DNA of 64,000 bases from Halorarius litoreus (GTDB lineage: Archaea > Halobacteriota > Halobacteria > Halobacteriales > Haloarculaceae). The first letter of the stretch is position 1. Each line of letters begins with the position of its first letter. Below are positions 44,497 to 54,183 of the stretch, one piece after another. Where the stretch lies: positions 1,798,001 through 1,862,000 of the forward strand of contig NZ_CP101454.1 in the NCBI RefSeq assembly GCF_024362405.1, given 5' to 3'. A program made the translations under genes and the position numbers. The notes under the pieces are model-generated. The model saw only the letters and a program-made list of their open reading frames with translations, ran no database searches and was not told where the DNA came from.

Positions 44497-45279
44497 ATGG
44501 CGACGCGCCGCGGCCCCCCCGACCGCCTGACCGGGAGCCGCGGCTCGGGTCCGACAGACCGCCTCGACCAGTTCGCCGAGAGCGCGCGTGCGGCCCGGAG
44601 GGACGACGACGCGGCGCTCGCCGACGCCTTCGACCGGATGCGGGGGCTGGGCTGTCCCGCCGGCGACATGCGACTCGCGTACGGCTGGCGGGCGGCGGTC
44701 GTCACCGCCGCGCTCGCCGCGCTCCTCGTCGGCCTCGTCACCCGCCTCGCGATGACGGGGCTGTTCGTCCGGTTCGTCACCGACGGCCTCGTCCCGGTCG
44801 CGGGGTTCAACCTCACGGTCACGGTGCTCGCGACGCTCACGCTCGGGCTCGTCCGTGCGCGGCGCTTCCGGCTGGCCGTCCACCACCGCCTCGTCCCCAT
44901 CAGGCGGGGGTTCCGGCGCCGCTACGTCCGCTGGCGCCGGAGCGCCCGCCAGCGGAACCGCCACCGCCGCGACCGCCTCGCCTACCGCTGTCGCCGCGCG
45001 CTCCGGGCGTGGCCACGCCGCCTCCGAACCTGGCAGCGCCGGCGTCGTCACCGCCGGACGGCTCGGCGGGTGCGGTGGCGACGAGCGCTCGTCCGCTGGC
45101 CCCGCGCCGTCCGCACCCGTCTCCGACGGCGTCGGACACGGTCGGGGGGGCTCGGGGCACGACTCCGACGCCGGATGCGGCGCGCGTACCGCCGGCTCCG
45201 CGGTCGGCTCAGACAGCGGCGCTACGGCCGGACGGCGAGCCGACGCGCGGCCGCGCTCGCCCTGCTGTTCGGTCGCTAA
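44497..45279 (+). CDS. Membrane protein with extremely arginine-rich C-terminal tail, 260 aa
   Basis: Residues about 1-65 are hydrophilic; two hydrophobic segments follow at about 73-95 and 103-120. The last roughly 140 residues contain about 45 percent arginine by my count (63 of 141), with few acidic residues. That gives a strongly basic protein in a proteome that is otherwise acidic. The N-terminal two-thirds read as a normal coding frame; the tail could in principle be partly a frame artefact, since GC-rich antisense frames make Arg. I know of no family. It ends eight bases from the convergent aldo/keto reductase gene. Confidence 0.6.
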   Translation: MATRRGPPDRLTGSRGSGPTDRLDQFAESARAARRDDDAALADAFDRMRGLGCPAGDMRLAYGWRAAVVTAALAALLVGLVTRLAMTGLFVRFVTDGLVPVAGFNLTVTVLATLTLGLVRARRFRLAVHHRLVPIRRGFRRRYVRWRRSARQRNRHRRDRLAYRCRRALRAWPRRLRTWQRRRRHRRTARRVRWRRALVRWPRAVRTRLRRRRTRSGGLGARLRRRMRRAYRRLRGRLRQRRYGRTASRRAAALALLFGR

Positions 45280-45286
45280 CGCCGGC

Positions 45287-46111
45287 TCAGGCGAGGTGCG
45301 CCAGTTCGTCGTCGGTGAGGTCGATGTCCGCGGCCGCGACGTTCGCCTCCAGATGCTCGATGCTCGACGTGCCCGGAATCGGGAGCGTCACGTCCGAGTG
45401 CCCGAGCAGCCACGCGAGGGCGATCTGGTACGGCGAGGCGTCGTGGGTGTCGGCGACCGCGTCGATGCCGTCGACCTCGGAGAGGTCGCCCGCACCGAGC
45501 GGGAACCACGGGATGAAGCCGATGTCGTACTCTTCGCACGCCTCCAGCACGCGCTCGTCCTCGTCGGGGCGGTGGGCGATGTTGTACTGGTTCTGGACCG
45601 TCGCGATGTCGACGACGTCGCGGGCGGTCTCCAGCTGGTCGACCGTGACGTTCGAGAGCCCGACGTGCTCGACGAACCCCTCGTCCTTCAGGGCGGCGAA
45701 CGTCTGGACGCTCTCCTCGAAGTCGGTGTCGGGGTCCGGCCGGTGGAACTGGTAGAGGTCGATGGTGTCGACGCCCAGCCGGTCCTGGGAGACGAGCACC
45801 TGATTCCGGATGTAGTCGGGGTCGCCGTGGGGCGTCCAGTTCCCGTCGGCGTTCCGGAGGAGCCCGGCCTTCGTCGCCACGAGCGCCTCGTCGGGCGCGC
45901 CCGCTTCGCGCAGGAGGCGCTCGGAGACCCCCGGCCCGTAGGAGTCGGCCGTGTCGATGAAGTCCACGCCGAGGTCCAGCGCGCGCCGGACCACGGCGCG
46001 GGCGTTCTCCTCGTCGTCGGGCTGACCGATGATGTTCGGCCCGCAGAGCCGCATCGCGCCGAAGCCGAGTCGGTTCACGGTGTGGGTGCCGCCGATGTCG
46101 AAGGTGTCCAT
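45287..46111 (-). CDS. Aldo/keto reductase
   Basis: A 274-residue NADPH-type AKR. LGFGAMRLCG at the N terminus, GVDFIDTADSYGPGVSERLL with catalytic Asp and Tyr, VATKAG with catalytic Lys, and YQFHRPDP with His complete the tetrad. LGHSDVTLPIPGTSS is the phosphate-binding end. Residues upstream of MDTFDIGG are read from a longer open frame and are rejected. Substrate unknown. Confidence 0.92.
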   Translation of the reverse strand: MDTFDIGGTHTVNRLGFGAMRLCGPNIIGQPDDEENARAVVRRALDLGVDFIDTADSYGPGVSERLLREAGAPDEALVATKAGLLRNADGNWTPHGDPDYIRNQVLVSQDRLGVDTIDLYQFHRPDPDTDFEESVQTFAALKDEGFVEHVGLSNVTVDQLETARDVVDIATVQNQYNIAHRPDEDERVLEACEEYDIGFIPWFPLGAGDLSEVDGIDAVADTHDASPYQIALAWLLGHSDVTLPIPGTSSIEHLEANVAAADIDLTDDELAHLA

Positions 46112-46269
46112 GGGGTGTGTATCGGCTGGCTGAGTGAAATGGCTTGGCCAAGGGGAAGTGGGAACAGGTTCCCGTCTGCGACACAACTAGAACGAGCGGC
46201 CCTGTAGAGACACGACGGGTCAGGAAGCAGCACGACGAAGCGATCGGGAGATAGCTGTGGCGTAGTTAC
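46112..46269. other. Short gene-free stretch before TnpB element copy 2
   Basis: About 160 nt with no clear gene, ending with TTAC, after which the mobile element begins. It could hold the interrupted left part of whatever the HTH remnant at 47761 belonged to, but I see no matching HTH sequence here. Confidence 0.4.
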
Positions 46270-47760
<1,491 letters not shown>

Positions 47761-47765
<5 letters not shown>

Positions 47766-47905
47766 AAGAGGTTCATCGGAATCTCAAGGAACTCGAAGCG
47801 CTCGGTGTCATCGAGTTCACGACAGATGGCAACAGCAAGCGTCCGATCCTGCGCGAGGGGGCCGAGGCGATCGATCTCTCGATTACGTTTCCCATCGACA
47901 CCGAC
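47761..47905 (+). pseudogene. C-terminal remnant of an HTH regulator
   Basis: Read in the frame starting CAA AAA GAG GTT: the translation QKEVHRNLKELEALGVIEF then TTDGNSKRPIL is a winged-helix recognition helix and wing of the type seen in haloarchaeal antitoxin-like or MarR-like regulators. It has no start, since the TnpB right end sits directly before it, and no clear end. It looks like the tail of a gene cut by the element. Confidence 0.55.
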
Positions 47906-47976
47906 GTCAGCGTGAGACGTCGGGCATATCGGATTACTCGTGGCAACCGTCTCTCGGCTTCTCTATTGGAGACTCG

Positions 47977-48229
47977 CTATCTACTGCTGGGACACAACTG
48001 CTCTGTAAGTTCCAATTTGTAGTCTATACGTGCAAGGTAGTCCATATCTGGATCTTCGACACCATCGATTGGGGGGAACTGCGCCATAGTGCTCAACAGC
48101 CCACCTGAGCGCGCCGCTGATGAGAGCGGCTTCCGGTTCATTAATCCACGTTTTATCCCAGAAGCTCAAGTCGTCGTATCCTGACTTTGCGTGTTCGTAC
48201 CAGTAGATTGCCTCGGCGTCTCTCAGCAT
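47977..48229 (-). pseudogene. Hypothetical protein with probable one-base frameshift
   Basis: Frame 1 from the ATG at 48229 gives IYWYEHAKSGYDDLSFWDKTWINEPEAALISGALRWAVEHYGAVPPN and then an Arg/Cys-rich end. Shifting by one base inside the run of six G at 48071-48076 (C on the minus strand) gives instead PPIDGVEDPDMDYLARIDYKLELTEQLC and a stop at 47977. That is a more haloarchaea-like sequence. So the run is probably one base too long, by mutation or error. Family unknown. Confidence 0.5.
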
Positions 48230-48297
48230 AAGATACCCATCACCAATCTACTCAGCGGCTAGGAATTCTACGGTCGAATACATCGATCCCTCGCGCG

Positions 48298-48331
48298 GTG
48301 CTGGCTCGCAGCCGAGACTGCTCGCCAGCAC
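48298..48331. terminator. Inverted repeat downstream of the CAP-domain gene
   Basis: GTGCTGGC and GCCAGCAC are separated by 18 nt. It lies about 30 nt beyond the end of the minus-strand CAP gene and could act as a terminator or be a fossil. Confidence 0.3.
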
Positions 48332-48358
48332 GCGCCCCCGCAATCACTATCGACCGAT

Positions 48359-49066
48359 TCAACAGAAATCCTGTGTCACGTAGACACCCCCCGACTCCGA
48401 AACGACGACCCCGATACCCTGTTTCGTGTAGTCCTCGTCGAGGAGCGCCCGGCGGTGGCCCGGTGAGGCGAGCCACGCGCGGACGACCGTATCGGCGAAC
48501 GCCTGCTCGCTCACCCGGAGCGCGCCGTTCGGCGTGAAGTAGATGTTCTCGCCGCCGCGACACTCCAGCCCCGCAGCGGCGTACCGGTCCCCGATGGTCG
48601 TGCCGTCGGGCTGGGTGTGGTTCACGTAGTTGTTTCTCGCCATGTGGGCGCTGTGTCCCTCTGCAACGGCCGCGAGCGTCTCGTTGGTGGTGAGCGGGGT
48701 CAACCCACGCTCGGTGCGCGCCTCGTTCACTCCCTCGGCGATGAGTCGCTCGGTCGTCTGCGTGTCGAGCGTCGCGGTCGGAACGCCGCCCATCGCCGCG
48801 AACGCGCCCATCGCCACGACGGCGACGAGCGCGACGAGCAGGACGCCGACGAGTAGTCTTCGGGGATTCGAGAGCTCGGTCGCCCCCGTCCCGCCCGGCG
48901 TCCGCCCCGCATCTGGATTCGTGTACCAGCCGTGGGTCTCGTCGCCATCGACGCCCGGACAGTCGTGACTCGCGGGCGAGCGATGGTCCACGCAGACGGG
49001 CCGAGCACAGTGGGCACACGCGTCGCTCACCGAAGTCTCGGTCCCACAGACGGTGCACTCCGCCAC
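48359..49066 (-). CDS. Zinc-finger plus CAP (SCP/PR-1) domain membrane protein
   Basis: A 235-residue protein. Residues 1-36 carry a zinc-binding N terminus (CTVCGTETSVSDACAHCARPVC, then DHRSPASHDC), like AN1-type fingers. A hydrophobic segment lies at about residues 69-92. The CAP domain follows: GVNEARTERGLTPLTTNETLAAVAEGHSAHMARNNYVNH (His and Glu site), GENIYF, and SPGHRRALLD. So an intracellular zinc finger is tethered to an extracytoplasmic CAP domain. Confidence 0.85.
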   Translation of the reverse strand: MAECTVCGTETSVSDACAHCARPVCVDHRSPASHDCPGVDGDETHGWYTNPDAGRTPGGTGATELSNPRRLLVGVLLVALVAVVAMGAFAAMGGVPTATLDTQTTERLIAEGVNEARTERGLTPLTTNETLAAVAEGHSAHMARNNYVNHTQPDGTTIGDRYAAAGLECRGGENIYFTPNGALRVSEQAFADTVVRAWLASPGHRRALLDEDYTKQGIGVVVSESGGVYVTQDFC

Positions 49067-49109
49067 GGTCGGCGTTAGGGGCGGGGCTGCAAAACACCCT
49101 CGCTCGCGG

Positions 49110-49942
49110 TCACAGCGCCCACTCCTCGCCGAGCGCGAACTGCGGCTGGCTCCCGTCGACGTCGGTGAACCCGTACGCGAACGCGAGCTCGCCGACCGGG
49201 CAGACCTCGCCCGAGCAGTCGAGCACGTCGGGGTCGGTCGCGAGCGCGACGACGGCGCGGCCGACGTAGCGCGGGGAACTCGTCTCCTCCGGGGGCTCCT
49301 CGCCGTCGAACGCGTCCAGCACGCGCTCGGTGCGGGTGAACCCCGGCTGGATGGCGACCGCCGCGACGCCCCGGTCGCGAAGCTCTCGCGCCATCCCCCG
49401 CGTCATGCGCTCGGTCGCGGCCTTCGACGTGTCGTAGGGGACGTTCCCCCGGAACTTGTCGCCGTCACCCGACGAGACCGTGACGACAAGTCCGGCGTCC
49501 GACGCGAACAGCAGGGGCGCGGCGAGCCGACTCGCGGTGAAGTGCGCTCTGACACCCGTATCGAACATCGCGTCCCACGTCCCGACCGACTGCTCCCAGA
49601 ACGGGGCGTCGAACCCCTCGCCGTAGCCCTCGTAGCCGCCCCAGACGTTGTTGACGAGCAGGTCGAGGTGCCCCTCTTCGCGCTCGATACGCTCGAACAG
49701 CGCCTCGACGGCGTCGTCGTCGGTGTGGTCACACTGGACGGCGATGCCCTCGCCGCCGGCCTCGGTGACGAGTCTGGCAGTTCCGGTGACGGTTCCCGGG
49801 AGGTCGTCGGTGGTCTCGTCACCGACGCTCCGGCCGGTGACGTAGACCGTCGCGCCCGCGTGGCCGAGCTCTTCCGCGATGCCGCGACCGATCCGCGGCT
49901 CGCGCCGGTCACGAGTGCCACGGCTCCCTCGAGGTCGGTCAT
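49110..49942 (-). pseudogene. SDR-family oxidoreductase with one-base frameshift near its start
   Basis: Starting at 49942, frame 1 reads MTDLEGAVALVTGASRG and then turns to a Ser/Arg-rich nonsense frame. One missing base at about 49892 (rev. strand GG-ATC instead of GGG-ATC) restores IGRGIAEELGHAGATVYVTG, the rest of the Rossmann loop, and a frame ending at 49110 with NNVWGGYEG, SS (catalytic), YDTSKAA (Y-xxx-K) and IQPGFTRTERV. So the gene is complete but for one base. Substrate unknown. Confidence 0.85.
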
Positions 49943-49979
49943 GGCTCGTGTATGCGGCCGAGAACGAAACTCGTGCCGG

Positions 49980-51248
49980 TCAGCGTGGTTCGGGGAGCGC
50001 GCGCTTCGACCGCGGCGGCAGCAGGTAGTTGCCGCGCCGGCGGACGAACGTGTACTCGAGGATGCCGTTGTTGACCCGTTGCCTGACGGCGGGGTTGTCG
50101 GTGTACTGCTCGCCGTTCATCGCCTTCCGGGTCGTCTCGAAGTCGCCGATTTCGCGGTGAACCGCGAGGAAGTGGAGTCCCGCCTCGCCGCCGTCCGTGG
50201 AGTCGAAGTCGCGGCGGAGGATGATGGGCGAGCCGTCCTCTCTCGCGTCCGTAGCCATCTTCTGTGAGTGGCCCACACGCCCATACTCCGTCGCAGAATC
50301 GGCGGGGTTCTGACAGTCGTCCATCGCCGAGTCGTCGCCGAGCGACTCGCCGGTGCCCTCCACTTTCCCCGAGTCGGCGTGTGCCGGACAGAACATCTCG
50401 GCGACGCGGGCCTCGTGGTCCTGCTCGCCGTACCAGTCGTCGAGCCGCAGGCGGATCTTCGAGAGGTGCTGGGTCGTTCCTTCGGCGAACGGCCCCGACT
50501 GGATGGTGACGCGGTCTTCGGAGGCCTGGTTCTTCGTGAAGCCGGATTTGAACCCCATGAACAGCGGGCTCTCCTCCGAGACGGGGTCGCCGTCGGGGAT
50601 GCCGTCGACGTCCTGGTTCTCGGCGGGCAGGCCAGCGCCGACGAACCCCGTCCGCCGTTCCCGGCGGTCGAGCACGCCGTCGAACGACCCCGCCATCTCG
50701 ACGCCGTTGGCGGCGTCGCGGTTGCCCACGAGCGCCTCCTCGGCTTCGAGGACGACGGGGGCGTGGTCGCTCGCGAGGTGGACGACGAGGTCCGGGTCGT
50801 CGAGTTCGGGTTCCTCGAACGGCGACAGCGCCTTCGGCTTCGGGAGGTCCACGGCGTCCGAAAGCGCGTCGTCGAACCGCTCGAAGTAGTACGGCGAGTA
50901 GCCCGCGGTCACGAGCAGTCCCTCGTTCGACCACTCGTAGGCGCGGTTGAGGCTGTCGAGCGCCGCCGCGACCTGCTCGCGGTCGTCCTGCGTCGGGGCC
51001 CCATCGTGCGCGAGGTCGAACAGCGCGACGACGTGGTGTCGCGGTGCGACGGCGTTGCCGTGGTCGTCCCTCGCGAGGAATGCGTTCCACGCGTGCTGTC
51101 GCTCGGGCACGTCGGCGAGCGACCCCGTCTGCACGTCGGGGCCGCCGTCCAGTCGCTCGGTACACGCCGAAAGGGCGCTCGCGCTGCCGATGGCGACGGC
51201 GGCTTTCATGAACTCGCGTCTCGTCCGTGGGGTTCGGCGCTCGACCAT
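49980..51248 (-). CDS. Tat-exported DyP-peroxidase-like protein (EfeB-related)
   Basis: A 422-residue protein with a Tat signal and lipobox (RTRREFMKAAVAIGSASALSAC, Cys about 29). It resembles haloarchaeal proteins I recall as DUF7405, related to DyP-type haem peroxidases: EMAGSFDGVLDRRERRTGFVGAGLPAENQDVDGIPDG and GRVGHSQKM, the latter with the likely haem-ligand His. ILRRDFDSTDGGEAGLHFLAVHREIGDF is also DyP-like. EfeB homologues extract iron from haem. Its ATG overlaps the stop of the upstream P19-like gene by one base. Confidence 0.75.
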   Translation of the reverse strand: MVERRTPRTRREFMKAAVAIGSASALSACTERLDGGPDVQTGSLADVPERQHAWNAFLARDDHGNAVAPRHHVVALFDLAHDGAPTQDDREQVAAALDSLNRAYEWSNEGLLVTAGYSPYYFERFDDALSDAVDLPKPKALSPFEEPELDDPDLVVHLASDHAPVVLEAEEALVGNRDAANGVEMAGSFDGVLDRRERRTGFVGAGLPAENQDVDGIPDGDPVSEESPLFMGFKSGFTKNQASEDRVTIQSGPFAEGTTQHLSKIRLRLDDWYGEQDHEARVAEMFCPAHADSGKVEGTGESLGDDSAMDDCQNPADSATEYGRVGHSQKMATDAREDGSPIILRRDFDSTDGGEAGLHFLAVHREIGDFETTRKAMNGEQYTDNPAVRQRVNNGILEYTFVRRRGNYLLPPRSKRALPEPR

Positions 51249-52297
51249 CAGACGGTCACCTCCACGGGCGCGAACTGCATAAACGCCGTCTCGTACCCCT
51301 CGTGGCGGGCGACCTGCGGCGGGGTCGTCACCCGAAGTTCGATCTCGTCGCCGGGCTCGACGGCGACGCCCGCGCCGTAGTGGTAGCCGAGGTCGGGGTC
51401 GAGCGTTCGGGTGAGCGTGTCGTCGTACACCGTCTCGCCGTCGCGCGTCACGGTCGCCTCCATCGCCATCGCCGGGATGACCATGCGGTTGTACGGGGTG
51501 CGCGCGGAGACGGCGAGGTAGCCCGCTCCCTCGGCGCCCTGCGGTGGCGACTCGAGGCTCGCCACGAGCAGGGTCGCGTCGCCGGTCGTCGCCTCCCCGA
51601 CGACCTCGCCCGGCAGTTCGTCGCCGGTCGGGGCGATTCCCATCGGCATCATCATGTCCATCGGCCTGACCGCGGCCAGCGAGCCGGCTTTGTCGGGGGT
51701 GCGTTCGTACATGATCTCGTCGCGCTGTTCCTGTGTGTAGTCGAGCTCGATGGTCGCGTCCGCCGGGTCGGCGAAGCGGCCCTCGAACGCGCCCGTCCGC
51801 CGGGTCGAGACGCCGCCGACGCTCACGGTCACGTCGTACGTTCCATCCCCCTGGAGCCCGAAGTTCGCGCCGTAGTGAAAGCCCATCGGCTGGGAGAGCA
51901 TCGGGTAGATGACCTCCTGGCTGACGAGCTCGCCGTCCTGTTCGATCTCGATGGAGAGGCCCGTCTCGGGGAGCACCTGCTTCGTCTCGGGGTCCCAGAC
52001 GGTCGCCATCAGGTGGACGTCGTCCGCGTCGTCGATGTCGGTGCGGGAGACAGAGGTGCCGTTGACGTTCCAGAACCGGTGGGGGTACGAGTACATCAGG
52101 GCGAACTTGTACTCGCCGCCGGCACCCATCCCGGCCATCTCCATCCCCTCGACGTGGGTGGGGAAGTAGACCGCGTCCGGCCGGTCCTCGAGCACGGGGG
52201 GCGCGCCGACGGGCTCGGTGGTGACGAGGCCCGTACAGCCGGCCAGCCCGGCCGCGCCGACGGCCAGCCCCGCGCGCAACACGTCGCGTCGTTGCAT
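51248..52297 (-). CDS. P19/FetP-like metal-binding lipoprotein, copy A
   Basis: A 349-residue protein with a Tat lipoprotein signal (MQRRDVLRAGLAVGAAGLAGC). The mature part holds a P19-type iron/copper domain: VYFPTHVEGMEMAGMGAGGEYKF, DDVHLMATVWDPETKQVLPETGLSIEIEQDG and YPMLSQPMGFHYGANFGL, with conserved His and Met residues. A second beta-rich domain follows (PYNRMVIPAMAMEATVTRDG). P19/FetP proteins bind iron or copper outside the membrane. Ends overlapping the DyP-like start. Sister of the protein at 54184. Confidence 0.78.
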   Translation of the reverse strand: MQRRDVLRAGLAVGAAGLAGCTGLVTTEPVGAPPVLEDRPDAVYFPTHVEGMEMAGMGAGGEYKFALMYSYPHRFWNVNGTSVSRTDIDDADDVHLMATVWDPETKQVLPETGLSIEIEQDGELVSQEVIYPMLSQPMGFHYGANFGLQGDGTYDVTVSVGGVSTRRTGAFEGRFADPADATIELDYTQEQRDEIMYERTPDKAGSLAAVRPMDMMMPMGIAPTGDELPGEVVGEATTGDATLLVASLESPPQGAEGAGYLAVSARTPYNRMVIPAMAMEATVTRDGETVYDDTLTRTLDPDLGYHYGAGVAVEPGDEIELRVTTPPQVARHEGYETAFMQFAPVEVTV

Positions 52298-52364
52298 GGG
52301 AATGGCTAGTCGCGTCCACCGAAAAGGGGTTCTGGTGCGACCGTCGAAAACGCCTCGTCGAGGG

Positions 52365-52862
52365 TCACTCGGCCAACAGCGCGTCGACCAGCCGCGTGAA
52401 CCGGTCGACCAGCCGCCCGGGGAGCGTCGGCTCCGCACGGTCGAGCAGCCGGGCCGTGCGCCCGGGGTCGGCGAGCGCGAGGACGATACGGCCCCGGTCG
52501 TGGCGCTTCTCGACGAGGTCGCTCTCGACGAGTCGGTCGAGATGCCACGACAGCGTCGACCGGGCGATGCCCGCCCGGTCGGCCGTCTCGCTCGCGCCGA
52601 GGGGGCCCGATTCCATCAGCACGCTCACGATGTCCGCGGCGGTCTCTCTGCGCAGCAGTGCGAGCGCTCCCCGCTCCCACGCGTCGTACTCCTCGGGGAA
52701 GTAGTGGGTCTGGCCGTACCGTTCGTCGGCGACGACGTCCAGTCGCCGGAGGTGGTACTGGACCTGGCCGGGAGCGAGGTCGAGCACGCGCACGAGTTCG
52801 TTGAAGTGGATCCCCGGGTCGCGGGCGACCTGTGCGGCGATACGGTCACGTGTCGCGCTCAC
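52365..52862 (-). CDS. Two-winged-helix transcriptional regulator
   Basis: A 165-residue protein with two winged helices: residues 1-50 (GIHFNELVRVLDLAPGQVQYHLRRLDVV) and about 75-125 (GASETADRAGIARSTLSWHLDRLVESDLVEKRHDRGRIVLAL). Its start overlaps the stop of the membrane-protein gene at 52859 (ATGA), so both come from one message. It lies between the two P19-like genes and is a good candidate regulator for the cluster. Confidence 0.85.
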   Translation of the reverse strand: MSATRDRIAAQVARDPGIHFNELVRVLDLAPGQVQYHLRRLDVVADERYGQTHYFPEEYDAWERGALALLRRETAADIVSVLMESGPLGASETADRAGIARSTLSWHLDRLVESDLVEKRHDRGRIVLALADPGRTARLLDRAEPTLPGRLVDRFTRLVDALLAE

Positions 52863-53152
52863 TCAGCGACCCCCCGTGCCTGTCGCGCGGTGTAGACCGC
52901 GGCGATGACGAGCCCCGCCATCAGCACGTCGAGGCCATGTTCGAGCGTGTGGTGCGTCGTGTCCGGGAACACCCCCCACATCAGCGCGACGCCGACGGCC
53001 GAGCGGGCGAGCAGCGTCGCCAGCGCCAGCGTCACCAGCAGGTAGGGGACCGAGCGCCGCTGGACGAGCGCGGCCAGCGCGACGCCGACGATGCCCGCCG
53101 CACAGAGCCCGGCGACGGCGAGCACCAGCGACAGCACGAAGTGGCTGCTCAT
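52859..53152 (-). CDS. Three-helix membrane protein, 97 aa (DUF7471-like)
   Basis: Three hydrophobic segments at about residues 6-26, 36-55 and 70-90, with HHTLEHGLD in the loop, where the His residues could bind a metal. I recall small proteins of this type next to such regulators as DUF7471. No partner motif. Tightly coupled to the regulator gene, so it may sense a signal for it. Confidence 0.7.
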   Translation of the reverse strand: MSSHFVLSLVLAVAGLCAAGIVGVALAALVQRRSVPYLLVTLALATLLARSAVGVALMWGVFPDTTHHTLEHGLDVLMAGLVIAAVYTARQARGVAE

Positions 53153-53216
53153 ACCTGGTCATCACCTCGTCCTCGGCACGCCCCGCGTATAAGCGGAGTG
53201 CCGGATGTCACCGGCA

Positions 53217-54143
53217 TCATGCCCGATTCCAGCCCACAAGCCCGGCGAGCACGAGCGCGGCGAGCGCGGCGAGGAGCCCGAATCCGGGGCCGTCGGTGGC
53301 CGCCTCGGGTCCGGTGGGTGTCGCGCTGTCCGTGTCGTCGCTCGGTACACCCTCGTCCGTGGGTGTTGGCGTCGCGGTCTGGACGAGCGCGGGCGTGGGC
53401 GTCGCGTTCACGTCGCCCCGATACCGGACGCCGAAGGTGGTCGCGACCGGCTCCTCACCGGCGGTGATGGTCTCGCCCGCGTCGTCGACGAGCACCGCGC
53501 TCGCGGTGAACTGCTCGTGGCTCGCAAGGAACGACTCGTTCAGCCCGACGGTGACGTTCGCGTGGCGCCCCGCCGAGAGCGCCGTCCGCCCGAGTTCCCG
53601 ACCGTCAGTGCCGTTGCGAACTACGACCGCGCCGTCGCGTGGGTGCGTGGCGGTGCGAACGGTGACGGTGGTGTGTGAGGCGTTCAGCCGCTGCGGGGCG
53701 AACGCCTCGGCGGTCACGAGCGCGGAGGCACCCTTCGCGACCGTGACACGCTCACCGGCGGCCTGACCGAACGTCTCCAGGACGGGGTCATTCTCGGGGT
53801 CGAACCGGCCGTCGCCGTCGCTGTTGTGGAGGACGAGCCAGATCTCCTGTGTCGTCCAGTCGGCCCACACTGCCGAATCGATGGTGACACGCACGTCCGT
53901 CTCGAGCCCGCCGGCCTGCAAGAGCGGGACGTGGCCGATGGGCTCGCCGATGTCGCCCCCGTCCGAGCGGTGGACCACGAGGTAGCCGTCGGCGCCGACG
54001 AACGCCGTCTCCGCGACGAGCGTGCCGTCGTCGCTGACCTGCGCGTCAGCCGAGACGTGGTTGACGTGTGCGGCGACCGGCAGGGGGACGGCCGCGAGCA
54101 CGAGGCCGAGTGCGAGCGCGACGAGCACGAGCGTTGAACGCAT
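53217..54143 (-). CDS. Secreted protein with repeated DUF7282-like domain and C-terminal anchor
   Basis: A 308-residue protein: signal peptide (residues 1-25), two beta-sandwich repeats (about 30-125 and about 140-235), a Thr/Pro-rich linker, then GPGFG and a final helix ending in NRA, like the PGF-CTERM signal for archaeosortase. Repeats have GYLVVHRSDGGDIGEPIGHVPLL and DGAVVVRNGTDGRELGRTALSAG, the typical DUF7282 pattern. It would be displayed on the cell surface. Same strand as the two P19-like genes. Confidence 0.78.
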   Translation of the reverse strand: MRSTLVLVALALGLVLAAVPLPVAAHVNHVSADAQVSDDGTLVAETAFVGADGYLVVHRSDGGDIGEPIGHVPLLQAGGLETDVRVTIDSAVWADWTTQEIWLVLHNSDGDGRFDPENDPVLETFGQAAGERVTVAKGASALVTAEAFAPQRLNASHTTVTVRTATHPRDGAVVVRNGTDGRELGRTALSAGRHANVTVGLNESFLASHEQFTASAVLVDDAGETITAGEEPVATTFGVRYRGDVNATPTPALVQTATPTPTDEGVPSDDTDSATPTGPEAATDGPGFGLLAALAALVLAGLVGWNRA

Positions 54144-54183
54144 CTGGTTGGTCTCTCTGGGGGTTCGCGAGCCAAAAGGCTGT

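Noticed and set aside
44855..46207. A 450-codon plus-strand frame over the Arg-rich gene and the aldo/keto reductase
   Set aside because: It is mostly antisense to a clear aldo/keto reductase with its full catalytic tetrad.
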